Source: DATAES01 sp963802415
GTDB taxonomy: Bacteria; Actinomycetota; Acidimicrobiia; Acidimicrobiales; JACDCH01
Length of the DNA: 64,000 bases
Assembly (NCBI GenBank): GCA_963802415.1
Contig: CAWDIH010000001.1
Coordinates: forward strand, 2,170,001-2,234,000
Direction of reading: 5' to 3'
Shown here one piece after another: positions 37,542 to 46,332 of this stretch. The stretch's first letter is position 1; every line of letters begins with the position of its first letter. The notes under the pieces are model-generated. The model saw only the letters and a program-made list of their open reading frames with translations. It was not told the origin of the DNA and did not search any database. The position numbers and the translations under genes are program-made.

Positions 37542-38165
37542 ATGGCGTCGACGCGGGTTGTTCTCATCAGGCACGGCGAGTCGCAGGCGCAGGTGGACCG
37601 GTTGGTGTCCGGTCACGAGACCTGCACCGGCCTGTCGACGCTCGGCCATGAGCAGGCCGCGAAGCTGCGGGACCGGCTGCTACGTACAGGCGAGTTGCGT
37701 GACGTGACCGCGGTGTACACGAGCATCCTGCCGCGAGCCATCGAGACGGCGAGGACGATTGCGCCCGCGGTCGGCGACGGGCTCACGGCGACCGAGCACT
37801 GCGACTGGTGCGAGCAACATGCCGGTGAGGGCGAGGGGCTTGCATTCGAGGAGTTCGACGCCCGCTACGGCGTGTTCGACGAGGGCGACGACCGAGCTCG
37901 CGTGCGGGCACCCGGTTCGGAGAGCGTGGCGATGTTCGTGGAACGGGTAGAGCAGGCTCTGCTCGGGCTGGTCGAGGAGCACGACGGCGAGTCGGTCGCG
38001 ATCGTGTCCCACGGGGGCGTCGTCGGGTGCGCGCTCGAGGTGCTCGGTGGCGTCCCGTTCGGTTCCCTCGTGCGTTACGTCGACAACACCTCGATCACCG
38101 AGCTGCGCCGCGCCGACGACCGCTGGTGGCTCGTCCGCCTGAACGACGCCGCCCACCTCTCCTGA
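37542..38165 (+). CDS. Histidine phosphatase family protein
   Basis: 207 residues, phosphoglycerate-mutase-like. The phospho-His motif is LIRHGESQAQ; the second catalytic His is in VAIVSHGGVVG, and a Glu-containing CDWCEQHAGEGEG loop lies between. Substrate unknown. Starts 12 bases after the CoxE-like gene and may be in its operon. Followed by hairpin repeat A copy 2. Confidence 0.88.
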   Translation: MASTRVVLIRHGESQAQVDRLVSGHETCTGLSTLGHEQAAKLRDRLLRTGELRDVTAVYTSILPRAIETARTIAPAVGDGLTATEHCDWCEQHAGEGEGLAFEEFDARYGVFDEGDDRARVRAPGSESVAMFVERVEQALLGLVEEHDGESVAIVSHGGVVGCALEVLGGVPFGSLVRYVDNTSITELRRADDRWWLVRLNDAAHLS

Positions 38166-38172
38166 CCCGCAG

Positions 38173-38225
38173 CGAATGTTGGATGGAAACGTGCGCTATA
38201 GCGCCCGTTTCTCCCCGGAGTTCGG
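38173..38225 (+). repeat. Dispersed hairpin repeat, family A copy 2 (likely terminator)
   Basis: 53 bp with three differences from 5653-5705. Its 11-bp stem (AAACGTGCGCT with AGCGCCCGTTT) holds one mismatch and a 2-base loop. It lies between a plus-strand stop (38165) and a minus-strand stop (38229), so it can end both. The flanks are conserved with copy 1 although the surrounding genes are unrelated. Confidence 0.75.
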
Positions 38226-38228
38226 CGC

Positions 38229-38735
38229 TCAGAAGCGCCAGCGGGTCGGGGAGCCGGGGAAGTCCGCTTCGTCGAGGGCAACGGCCGAGTGGGGACGGGC
38301 CGCCCAGAGGGCGTTGTCGCCGAAGAAGTCGGTGCCGTAGTCGGTCTCGTACTTGGTGTTGACGGAATCGGTGAAGGTCTGGATCGACTCGGCATCCCGC
38401 AGCCGCTCGGCGGTCGCGTCCACGATCACCGGCTCGAACGCATTGTCGGTGGCGATGCTGCAGCGGGGATCCCGCTCGAGGTTCTTCGTCTTGCGGGACG
38501 AGTCGCTGCAGCTGAACCACACCGCACCGTCGAGCCAGGCCCCCCACACGGCGGTCAGATGAGGCCGCCCGTCCGGCCACGTCGTCGTCACCCAGTAGTC
38601 GTGCGAGTCGGTGAGACGCGTCACCGCCCACGACCACGGAAGCAGGCCGGTGCCCTCGGTGGCAGGCAGGATGCCGTAACCGGGCATGTGCGGACGGGTG
38701 GCTTTCGGTTCCACGGGGCATAGGGTCGCGCGCAT
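38229..38735 (-). CDS. Pyridoxamine 5'-phosphate oxidase-fold protein
   Basis: 168 residues from ATG 38735. Split-barrel flavin/F420-binding pattern: HDYWVTTTWPDGRPHLTAVWGAW, WFSCSDSSRKTKNL and the RCSIATDNAFEPVIVD segment. Likely an F420- or FMN-dependent oxidoreductase. The start overlaps the divergent aldo/keto reductase ATG at 38734; ATG 38687 (MPGYGILPATEG) would leave a 46-bp gap, but the preceding ATRPH also looks coding. Confidence 0.8.
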   Translation of the reverse strand: MRATLCPVEPKATRPHMPGYGILPATEGTGLLPWSWAVTRLTDSHDYWVTTTWPDGRPHLTAVWGAWLDGAVWFSCSDSSRKTKNLERDPRCSIATDNAFEPVIVDATAERLRDAESIQTFTDSVNTKYETDYGTDFFGDNALWAARPHSAVALDEADFPGSPTRWRF

Positions 38736-39762
38736 GGAGAGGACAACGCTTGGCCGCACCGGGATCCAAGTGAGCCGCTACTGCCTCGGCGCCATGATGT
38801 TCGGTGCGTTTGGCAACCGCGACCACGACGACTGCATTCGGATCATCCACCACGCCCTCGACGAAGGCATCAACTTCATCGACACCGCCGACGTGTACTC
38901 CGCCGGCGAGTCGGAGGAGATCGTCGGTAAGGCGCTCAAGGGCAGACGCGACACTGTCGTCCTAGCCACGAAGTTCGTCGCACCGATGGGCGAGGACACC
39001 AACCAACGTGGCGCGTCGCGGCGGTGGATCATGCACGAGGTCGAGAACAGTCTCCGCCGCCTCGACACCGACTACATCGACCTGTACCAGGCACACCGAC
39101 CTGACCCAACGGTCGATCTCGAAGAGACGTTGGGTGCACTGTCCGACCTCGTCCATCAGGGCAAGGTGCGCGTCATCGGCAGCTCGACGTTTCCGGCCGA
39201 GCTCATCGTCGAGGCGCAGTGGGTCGCGGAGCAGCGCGGCCGCGAGCGTTTCCGTTGCGAGCAACCGCCGTATTCGATCTTCGCTCGCGGCGTCGAGACC
39301 GCCGTGCTCCCCACGTGCAGGAAGTACGGCATGGGTGTCATCCCGTGGAGCCCGCTCGCCGGCGGTTGGCTCACCGGCAAGTACCGCAAGGGTGACCCGA
39401 CTCCGACCACGGGTCGGGCGGCGCGCATTCCCGATCGGTTCAACTTCGACCTGCCCGAGAACCAGCGCAAGCTCGACCTCGTCGAGGAGTTGCTCAAGCT
39501 GGCCGCCGAGGCCGGTGTGTCGCTGACCCACCTCTCGATGGCGTTCGTGCTCGAGCATCCGGCGGTGACGTCGGCGATCATCGGTCCGCGCACGATGGAT
39601 CAGTTCACCGACGTGCTTGCCGGCGCCGACGTGCAACTCAGCCAGGATGTGCTCGACCGCATCGACGACCTCGTGGCACCGGGCACGAACGTCAACGCGG
39701 CCGACGCCGGCTACCAGCCTCCGTCGCTCAGACGCTCGCAGCGCCGGAGTCCGCGTCGCTGA
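38734..39762 (+). CDS. Aldo/keto reductase
   Basis: 342 residues, TIM-barrel NADPH oxidoreductase. Signatures are GINFIDTADVYSAGESEEIVG (catalytic Asp and Tyr), LATKFVAPMG (Lys), DYIDLYQAHRPDPTVD and the nucleotide-binding AIIGPRTMDQF. Substrate unknown. Its ATG overlaps the start of the divergent flavin-binding gene, and its last 35 bases overlap the end of the convergent GH15 gene. Confidence 0.92.
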   Translation: MERTTLGRTGIQVSRYCLGAMMFGAFGNRDHDDCIRIIHHALDEGINFIDTADVYSAGESEEIVGKALKGRRDTVVLATKFVAPMGEDTNQRGASRRWIMHEVENSLRRLDTDYIDLYQAHRPDPTVDLEETLGALSDLVHQGKVRVIGSSTFPAELIVEAQWVAEQRGRERFRCEQPPYSIFARGVETAVLPTCRKYGMGVIPWSPLAGGWLTGKYRKGDPTPTTGRAARIPDRFNFDLPENQRKLDLVEELLKLAAEAGVSLTHLSMAFVLEHPAVTSAIIGPRTMDQFTDVLAGADVQLSQDVLDRIDDLVAPGTNVNAADAGYQPPSLRRSQRRSPRR

Positions 39763-41539
39763 CCGGCAGACCTCGCACTCGGCCCGTACCGCCCAGCATC
39801 ATGGCGGTGTTGATGACCGCGGTGTGACTGAACGCCTGGGGCATGTTGCCGAGCAACTGCTTGGTATCCGGGTTGTACTCCTCCGAGAGCAGCCCGACGT
39901 CGTTGCGCAACGCGAGTAACCGCTCGTAACGCTCACTCGCGTCACGGGTGCGGCCCATCATGGCGAGGGCTTGCGTCATCCAGAACGAGCACAGCAAGAA
40001 CGCGCCTTCCCCGTCGGGGAGCCCGTCGAGATCCTGGTTGGGTCGGTACCGGCAGATGAATCCGTCGAAGGTCAGCTCTCGATCGATCGCCTCGACCGTC
40101 GCGATGACTCGCTCGTCGTCCGCCGGCAGGAAGCCGACGAGCGGGAGCATGAGGAGACTGGCGTCGAGCTCCTTCGTCCCCGGATGCTGGACGAACACGC
40201 CTCGGTCATCGAGACAGTGCGTGAGAATCCACTTCTCGATCTCGGTGCGCAGCTCCATCCACTGGTGCGCCGGACCATTGCGCCCGAGCTCTTCGACCGC
40301 CCGCACGGCGCGATCCGCCGCGACCCACGCCATGACCTTCGAGTGCGTGAAGTGACGGCGAGGGCCTCGGACCTCCCAGATGCCCTCGTCCGGCTCCTTC
40401 CAGCCGCTCTCGAGGAAGTCCATGAGCGCGAGCTGGAAACTCCATTCGTCGTGGCCTTCGGAGAGCACGCCGGACGAGTAGTACAGCGCGTCCATCACTT
40501 CGCCGTACACGTCGAGCTGGAACTGTCTGGAAGCCCCATTGCCGATACGAACCGGCTTGGAGTTCGCGTAGCCCGGCAGCCACTCGAGCTCGAGTTCGGG
40601 GAGCCGCCGTTCGCCCGCGATGCCGTACATGATCTGGAGCTGTTCGGGCGCGCCCGCCGCGGCGCGCAGCAACCAGTCGCGCCAGGCCAACGCCTCGTCT
40701 TCGTAGCCGGCGGACAGGAGCGCGAGCAGGCTGAACGTCGCGTCGCGCAACCACCCGTAGCGATAATCCCAGTTGCGGACCCCCCCGAGGCTCTCGGGCA
40801 ACGACGTCGAGGCCGCAGCCACCACTGCCCCCGTGGGCGCGTAGGTCAGGCCCTTCAGCACGACGGCTGAAGCGCGCGCCGCGTCCCGCCACCGATCCGG
40901 GATGCGCTCCCCGCTCGCCCACCACGATCGCCACCACTGCTCGGCGTCCCGCACCAGGGTCACGGGGTCGGTTGCGGGCTTGCACTCCTCGTTCGACGGA
41001 TACCACGTGAGCTGGAAGGGGACGGTGTCGCCTTCACCGACGGTGAACTGGGCAACGGTCGTGAGGTCCTTGCCATGAACATGGACCGGCGTTCGTAGTC
41101 GCAGAGCATCGGGCCCGCCGATCGCGCTCCACTCCCCGTCGATCCGGCGCACCCACGGAATGATGAATCCGTAGTCGAAGCGGACGATGAGCTCCATCCG
41201 CATCGCCACCCGACCTCGCCGTCCTTCGACCAAGCGGACGACGTCGAGCTGATCGTCGCGTGGCGGCATGCAATCGATGACCGCGACTTCGCCGTCGTCG
41301 GTGGTGTACACCGTCTCGAGGACCAATGTCCCCTCGCGGTACCGGCGCTCCACGCGACGCGGTGTGTTCGCCGGCGCGAGCAACCACCGCCCGTGTTGGG
41401 GCGTCCCGAGCAATGCGGCGAAGCACGCGGCAGAGTCGAATCGCGGAAACGTCAGCCAGTCGATCGACCCGTCCCGCCCGACGAGCGCCGCCGACTGAAG
41501 GTCGGACAGGAACGCATAGTCGGCGATCGGACTGGCCAC
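39728..41539 (-). CDS. Glycoside hydrolase family 15 protein (glucoamylase/trehalase-like)
   Basis: 603 residues. N-terminal beta domain MASPIADYAFLSDLQSAALVG and SIDWLTFPRFDS, then a catalytic (alpha/alpha)6 barrel with NWDYRYGWLRDATFSLLAL and the RDWLLRAAAGAPEQLQIMYG segment. This is the cytosolic actinobacterial GH15 form, some members of which hydrolyse trehalose; no signal peptide is seen. Probably intracellular trehalose or alpha-glucan turnover. Convergently overlaps the aldo/keto reductase by 35 bases. Confidence 0.9.
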   Translation of the reverse strand: MASPIADYAFLSDLQSAALVGRDGSIDWLTFPRFDSAACFAALLGTPQHGRWLLAPANTPRRVERRYREGTLVLETVYTTDDGEVAVIDCMPPRDDQLDVVRLVEGRRGRVAMRMELIVRFDYGFIIPWVRRIDGEWSAIGGPDALRLRTPVHVHGKDLTTVAQFTVGEGDTVPFQLTWYPSNEECKPATDPVTLVRDAEQWWRSWWASGERIPDRWRDAARASAVVLKGLTYAPTGAVVAAASTSLPESLGGVRNWDYRYGWLRDATFSLLALLSAGYEDEALAWRDWLLRAAAGAPEQLQIMYGIAGERRLPELELEWLPGYANSKPVRIGNGASRQFQLDVYGEVMDALYYSSGVLSEGHDEWSFQLALMDFLESGWKEPDEGIWEVRGPRRHFTHSKVMAWVAADRAVRAVEELGRNGPAHQWMELRTEIEKWILTHCLDDRGVFVQHPGTKELDASLLMLPLVGFLPADDERVIATVEAIDRELTFDGFICRYRPNQDLDGLPDGEGAFLLCSFWMTQALAMMGRTRDASERYERLLALRNDVGLLSEEYNPDTKQLLGNMPQAFSHTAVINTAMMLGGTGRVRGLPVSDADSGAASV

Positions 41540-41552
41540 GCTCGGTTGACCG

Positions 41553-42800
41553 CTAGACCTTCATGGCAGCAGAGATCTTGTACTCCGGTGCCACTTGTGG
41601 AGGTTCGCGCCGCCCGAGCGCGGCTTCCATCGCGGGTCCGAGACGCTCGAGTTTCGACTTCTCGAGGTCGTCCGCGGTCTCCGCGAACTCAGGCAGCACC
41701 TCCTTGCCGAACAGCTCGAGCGACTCGCAGATGTGCTCGTGTTTGTTACGACCGGACTGGCTCACGAAGATGATCTGGTCGACCCCGCACGCTGTGTAAG
41801 CGCGCACGAGCTGACGTATCTGTTCCGGCGTTCCGATGGCGCCGCGCAACGAGCCGAGGCCTTGCTGGAAGAGCTGCGCGCCCAACACCTGACCCCGTTG
41901 CGCGGCGACGCTGCGGTCGAAGCCGAAGAGCGAACGGTTCTTCTGGAACTCTTCCCACACGTTCGTCACGCCCGGCTGGTGCGTTCCGAAGATGTAGTAG
42001 TGGCCGAGTGAGTAGCCGAAGAAGTGGCCGCCGTCGAGGCCACGATCGATGGCCGTCTCCTCGTCGTGATGGCACATGAGCGGAACGACGACGGCCAGGT
42101 TGGGGTTGACGGCGAAGCCGCCCGGCACGCAATCGTCGGACTGCAACGTGCCGTAGTAGTCGTCCACCCAACGGCGCGCTTCGGACGGCTCGATGAAGCT
42201 GAACGAAAGGGCGCCGATGCCCTTCTGGGCCGCGAGGTGGATGGTGTCGCGTCGTGAGCACGCGACCCACAGCGGTGGATGCGGCTTCTGCAGCGGCTTC
42301 GGTACGACGTTGCGTGGCGGCATCTCCAGGAACTCGCCGTGATAGCCGGCGAACGGCGTCTCGACCATCATGCGCGTCACCGCGTCGAGTGCCTCGGCCC
42401 ACTGGGCCCGCTTGGTCGCTCGATCGACGAGAAAGCCGCCGAGCTCGGCCTCGGATGACGCTTCACCGGTCCCGAACTCGACTCGGCCGTCGCTGATGAG
42501 GTCGAGCGTGGCGATGCGCTCCGCCACGCGCGCGCTGTGGTTGAAGTTGAACGGAAGTTGCACGATTCCGTGGCCGAGCCGGATGCGGCTCGTGCGTTGT
42601 GACGCCGCGGCAAGGAACACCTCGGGTGCACTCGAGTGCGAGTACTCCTCCAGGAAATGATGTTCCACCTCCCAGACGAAGTCGATGCCAACCCGGTCCG
42701 CGATCTCGATCTGTTCGAGTGCGTCCTTCAGCAGCCGGTGCTCGCTGTCCTCGTCCCACGGACGCGGCAACTGGTGCTCGTAGAAGATGCCGAACTTCAT
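41553..42800 (-). CDS. LLM-class flavin/F420-dependent oxidoreductase
   Basis: 415 residues from ATG 42800 (MKFGIFYEHQLPRPW). Luciferase-like TIM barrel: GIDFVWEVEHHFLEEYSHSS, RIRLGHGIVQLPFNF, VAERIATLDLISDGRVEFG. Substrate unknown; such enzymes often oxidise alkanes, lipids or xenobiotics. A PaaX-type regulator starts at 43719 upstream on the same strand and ends 31 bases away, so control by it is plausible. Confidence 0.9.
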   Translation of the reverse strand: MKFGIFYEHQLPRPWDEDSEHRLLKDALEQIEIADRVGIDFVWEVEHHFLEEYSHSSAPEVFLAAASQRTSRIRLGHGIVQLPFNFNHSARVAERIATLDLISDGRVEFGTGEASSEAELGGFLVDRATKRAQWAEALDAVTRMMVETPFAGYHGEFLEMPPRNVVPKPLQKPHPPLWVACSRRDTIHLAAQKGIGALSFSFIEPSEARRWVDDYYGTLQSDDCVPGGFAVNPNLAVVVPLMCHHDEETAIDRGLDGGHFFGYSLGHYYIFGTHQPGVTNVWEEFQKNRSLFGFDRSVAAQRGQVLGAQLFQQGLGSLRGAIGTPEQIRQLVRAYTACGVDQIIFVSQSGRNKHEHICESLELFGKEVLPEFAETADDLEKSKLERLGPAMEAALGRREPPQVAPEYKISAAMKV

Positions 42801-42831
42801 GTCTGCCTCCAGCGTGATGCGGCCGCGCCCG

Positions 42832-43719
42832 TCATGGGATCGATTCGATGAGATCGTCGAACGAGCGGAACAGGGCCGGCCGGTTGTGTCGCTCACGCAA
42901 TCGCAGCGCGAGGCGGCGGCTCCGCACGAGCAGTTCGCGCGCGGCTCGACCCGGCCACGGACGGGGAAGGAGCTCCGGTGGAAGCAACGGATCGTCAGCG
43001 AACACCGATGCGAACTCGACGGTGACGGCGAGGGCACCCGGCAAGAACACCGCGTCGGCGAGCCGCTCGTGCCGGGCTCGCATTCGCTCGAGCGCGTCCG
43101 GCACTCCTTCGTAGGTCTCGACGAACTGCTGATAGCGAACTGCGATCTCGTCGATCGGCCACAACCGGCGCGCCAGCTCACGAGGGTCGGTCACGTCGCC
43201 GACGTTCAAGTCGTCCGTCGACGCTTGTGTGATGACGTCGGCCAAGCCGAGGCGATCTGCCTCGCTGCTCACGTCCTTGTCCCATCGATGCGGCGACACG
43301 TACAGACCGTTCGTCACCGCGGCCCCGCCGAGAACGAGGAGCCGGTCCCGAAAGGCGTCACGCGCCGCTCGCCGCCGTTCCGGCACGGCGAACGCGACCA
43401 GGCGCCAACGGCGGTCCCAGCCGCGGCCGGCGTGGTCCTGGACGTACGCGAGTCGCTGGCGCTCGAGGTTCGTGCCCAGCGCCTTCATCCCCTCCTCGGT
43501 GGCGAGGAAGCGAGCTTCCCGCCCGGTGCCGTCTCGCGTGAACAGGCCCTCCCGGACAAGGCGGCGCAGGCAGGACCGAACCTGTTCAGGCGTCTGGCCG
43601 CACGCTTCGGCGACGGGAATCAACTCGCTGGCGACCACGGTGCCGTCCTCGTGGGCCATGCCGAGCACCAGGACTCGCGTCGGCAGAGCGGTCGGCCCGG
43701 GAACGGTCGTTCTCGCCAC
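42832..43719 (-). CDS. PaaX-family transcriptional regulator
   Basis: 295 residues. N-terminal winged-helix (RVLVLGMAHEDGTVVASELI, EQVRSCLRRLVREGLFTRDG) and PaaX central and C-terminal domain (RWRLVAFAVPERRRAARDAF, LRRL/WPIDEIAVRYQQFVETYEG). PaaX represses phenylacetate genes in the model case, with phenylacetyl-CoA as inducer; homologues control other acyl-CoA pathways. No paa genes are present here; the neighbouring LLM oxidoreductase is a candidate target. Confidence 0.85.
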   Translation of the reverse strand: MARTTVPGPTALPTRVLVLGMAHEDGTVVASELIPVAEACGQTPEQVRSCLRRLVREGLFTRDGTGREARFLATEEGMKALGTNLERQRLAYVQDHAGRGWDRRWRLVAFAVPERRRAARDAFRDRLLVLGGAAVTNGLYVSPHRWDKDVSSEADRLGLADVITQASTDDLNVGDVTDPRELARRLWPIDEIAVRYQQFVETYEGVPDALERMRARHERLADAVFLPGALAVTVEFASVFADDPLLPPELLPRPWPGRAARELLVRSRRLALRLRERHNRPALFRSFDDLIESIP

Positions 43720-43769
43720 GACCGTTACTCTTGTCGCCCGATACGGCTCAGATCAAGCGGTCAGATGTC

Positions 43770-44471
43770 TCAGAAGTCGTGGAGACCGCATTCGGTCTTG
43801 TCGCTGCCGGCCCAGCGACCGGCACGAGGGTCGTCACCGTCCAGGACGGGTTGCGTGCACGGCATGCACCCGATCGACGGATACCCCTGGCGCGTCAACG
43901 GGTTGATCGGGACGTCGTGGTCCTCGATGTAGCCCGCGACGTCGAGGTCGGTCCACGTCGCAAGCGGATTGACCTTCACGAGGCCGCGCAGATCGCGGGC
44001 GATGATCGGCGCCGTGTCGCGCGATGCCGCTTCGACCCGTCGCAGGCCGCTCATCCATGCCGCCTTGCCCAAGAGCGCGCGGTCGAGCTGTCCCACCTTC
44101 ACGGCGGAGCAGCAGTTCTCCGGGTCGATGCGCCACAGCTCCTCGTTCTGCCTGGCGACGGTCATGATCCGAAGGTTGAGCCCGTAACGGCGACGAACCT
44201 GCTCGACCGTCTCGAGCGTTTCGGGGAAGTGGTAGCCGGTGTCGATGAACACGACCTCGATCGCCGGGTACACCTTGACCGCGAGATCGATCAGCACTGC
44301 ATCGGTCATCGACGCGCTCAAGCACAGGTGCGGCGCATAGTTGTCGACCGCCCACTGGATGACCTTGGCTGCGGGCAGGCTCTCGAAATCAGTGTTGAGC
44401 TCGGCCAGCTCGTCATCCGTGTACTGCGGAAGGGTGCTGAGCGGGTTCGGTTCGAGCATCATGTCGCGCAC
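43770..44471 (-). CDS. cysH: Adenylyl-sulfate (APS) reductase, CysH type
   Basis: 233 residues. Reduces activated sulfate to sulfite. PAPS-reductase fold with IEVVFIDTGYHFPETL, and the iron-sulfur cysteines in PENCCSAVKV and GCMPCT, which mark an APS-using enzyme; the C-terminal ECGLH carries the catalytic Cys. It overlaps the sulfite reductase gene by 13 bases, forming an assimilatory unit. ATP sulfurylase genes are not in the window. Confidence 0.93.
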   Translation of the reverse strand: MRDMMLEPNPLSTLPQYTDDELAELNTDFESLPAAKVIQWAVDNYAPHLCLSASMTDAVLIDLAVKVYPAIEVVFIDTGYHFPETLETVEQVRRRYGLNLRIMTVARQNEELWRIDPENCCSAVKVGQLDRALLGKAAWMSGLRRVEAASRDTAPIIARDLRGLVKVNPLATWTDLDVAGYIEDHDVPINPLTRQGYPSIGCMPCTQPVLDGDDPRAGRWAGSDKTECGLHDF

Positions 44472-46228
44472 TCCGACTCACCCGTCTCGGCCACGTACGG
44501 ACCCGTCTCGTCGTAGTCGACGTAGTACTCGGGCGCCTCTTCGGGGGTCGGGAACTCGTCGAGCTCCTTCAAGTCGGCCGCGACAGCCTTCGCGCCACCA
44601 ACGCGATCGAGCCACGAACGGAAGACCTCACCCGCTTCGCGCTCGTCATTGAACCGGCGTACGACGCGCACCGCAGCCTCGGGCGCGTTCTTCGCCGGAA
44701 GGCGAAGAGCCTTCTCGCCGAACTGCACCTGGGTCTGGCCCACGTACCCGCCGAGCAACATCTGGTAGCCGGGCGCCGGTTTCCCGTGGGCGCGACGCTC
44801 GGCGCCGAAGAAGCCGATGTCGGCGGTGTGGTGCTGCCCGCACGAGTTCGTGCACCCGGAGATGTTGGTGCGGATGCCGCCGACGTCGGCCAGCCCCGCA
44901 TCCTCGAGTGCAGCGCCGATGGCATCGGCGAGTCCACGCGACTGCGTGACGGCGAGGTTGCAGGTGTCGGCGCCAGGACAGGCCACGACGTCGCGTGCGA
45001 GCTCGGCGCCCGGCTCGGCCATGCCCATGGTCGTCAGACGGTCGAACAACTTCGGCAGCTGCTCTTCACTGAGACCGCGCAGGGCGAAGTTCTGACGGTT
45101 CGTGACGCGCACGTCGAGGGCGAGCTCGCGTTGAATGGCGGCGAGCGCCCGGAACTGGTCGGACGTGACGTCACCCAACTTCGCGTATGCGATGGCCGAA
45201 ACGGTTCCCTTCGCGTTGCCGCGCACGACGTTCGCTTGCTCCCAACGCTCGTACGCCGAGGTACCGCGGATGCTCACGGGCACGCCTTGACCGATCTTCG
45301 TCGGGACGATCGTGGCGTGCGTTCCCGCGGGATCGTCACCCTCCTTCTGCACGACGTCGGGGATGCCACCCGGCCACGACGACGAGGCGAGCAGGAAACG
45401 GCGCTCCTTGATGATCCGCTCTTGCAACTCGTCCCAACCCATGGTGTCGACCAGCCACTTCATGCGCGCCCGCAGCTTGTTGTCGCGGTTGCCGTGGTTG
45501 GAGAACACGCGCAAGATCGCCTCGAGGGTGGCGAGCAGGTCTTCGCGGGCCGTGAACTCTTCGAGTGCGAGCGCCGGATGAGGATTGGCGCCGAGACCGC
45601 CCGCGACGAACACGCGGAAGCCGCGCTCAGCAGCGCCGTCGTCGAGTGTGCGAGTTGCCGCGACGACGCCGATGTCGTTGAACATCGCTTGGCCGCAGTC
45701 GGTCTCGCAGCCGGAGAAGTTGATCTTGAACTTGCGCGGCAGCCGTTGCGCGAGCGGGTGCCGGAGGAAGTGCTGGAACGCAGCCTCGGCCCACGGGGTG
45801 ACGTCGAGGTACTCGAACGGGCACGCGCCCGCCAGATGGCACGCCTGCACGTTGCGCACCGTGTCACCGCAGGCTTCGCGCGTCGTCATGCCGACGCCAG
45901 CGAGCTCGCGCATGACGTCGGGCACGTTCTCGAGATCGACGAAGTGGAGCTGGATGTTCTGCCGCGTCGTGATGTGGCCCCAGCCGCGTGAGTAGGTGTC
46001 GGCGATATGCCCCATGAGGTCGAGCTGGTCGGGGAGCAACGACCCGTGGGGGATCTTGATTCGCACCATCTGGTGGTGCCCGCCCTGGCGCTGGCCGTAG
46101 ATGCCGTTGTTCAGGCGGAAGACGCGAAAGATGTCCTCCTCGAGATCGCCCGCGAGGTAGCGGGAGAGGTTGGCCTCGAACTTTTCGATGTCGGCGAGCT
46201 GCGCTGCATCGATCTCACGTTGGAGCAT
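44459..46228 (-). CDS. Ferredoxin-type sulfite/nitrite reductase
   Basis: 589 residues. Two ferrite-reductase repeats; siroheme and [4Fe-4S] ligands are CPGADTC and, about 35 residues on, CTNSC, the C-x5-C / C-x3-C arrangement. RQGGHHQMVRIKIPHGSL and ITTRQNIQLHF are also family signatures. With cysH next to it, it most likely reduces sulfite to sulfide; nitrite reduction cannot be excluded by sequence alone. Start ATG 46228. An inverted repeat at 46270-46302 precedes it. Confidence 0.9.
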   Translation of the reverse strand: MLQREIDAAQLADIEKFEANLSRYLAGDLEEDIFRVFRLNNGIYGQRQGGHHQMVRIKIPHGSLLPDQLDLMGHIADTYSRGWGHITTRQNIQLHFVDLENVPDVMRELAGVGMTTREACGDTVRNVQACHLAGACPFEYLDVTPWAEAAFQHFLRHPLAQRLPRKFKINFSGCETDCGQAMFNDIGVVAATRTLDDGAAERGFRVFVAGGLGANPHPALALEEFTAREDLLATLEAILRVFSNHGNRDNKLRARMKWLVDTMGWDELQERIIKERRFLLASSSWPGGIPDVVQKEGDDPAGTHATIVPTKIGQGVPVSIRGTSAYERWEQANVVRGNAKGTVSAIAYAKLGDVTSDQFRALAAIQRELALDVRVTNRQNFALRGLSEEQLPKLFDRLTTMGMAEPGAELARDVVACPGADTCNLAVTQSRGLADAIGAALEDAGLADVGGIRTNISGCTNSCGQHHTADIGFFGAERRAHGKPAPGYQMLLGGYVGQTQVQFGEKALRLPAKNAPEAAVRVVRRFNDEREAGEVFRSWLDRVGGAKAVAADLKELDEFPTPEEAPEYYVDYDETGPYVAETGESECAT

Positions 46229-46269
46229 CAGCGCCCCCTCTCTGCATTCCGACGAAATCCTGACCGCGC

Positions 46270-46302
46270 CGATCAGGTTTCACAGTGTCGCAAACCCGAT
46301 CG
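46270..46302. promoter_or_regulatory. Inverted repeat between DAHP synthase and sulfite reductase
   Basis: CGATCAGGTTT (46270-46280) and AAACCCGATCG (46292-46302) pair over 11 positions with one mismatch, 11 bases apart. On the minus strand it lies 42 bases upstream of the sulfite reductase ATG and 31 bases past the DAHP synthase stop. Either an operator for sulfur genes or a terminator; sequence does not decide. Confidence 0.45.
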
Positions 46303-46332
46303 CCCCGGTCAACATTCCCCGTCGGGCGAGAT

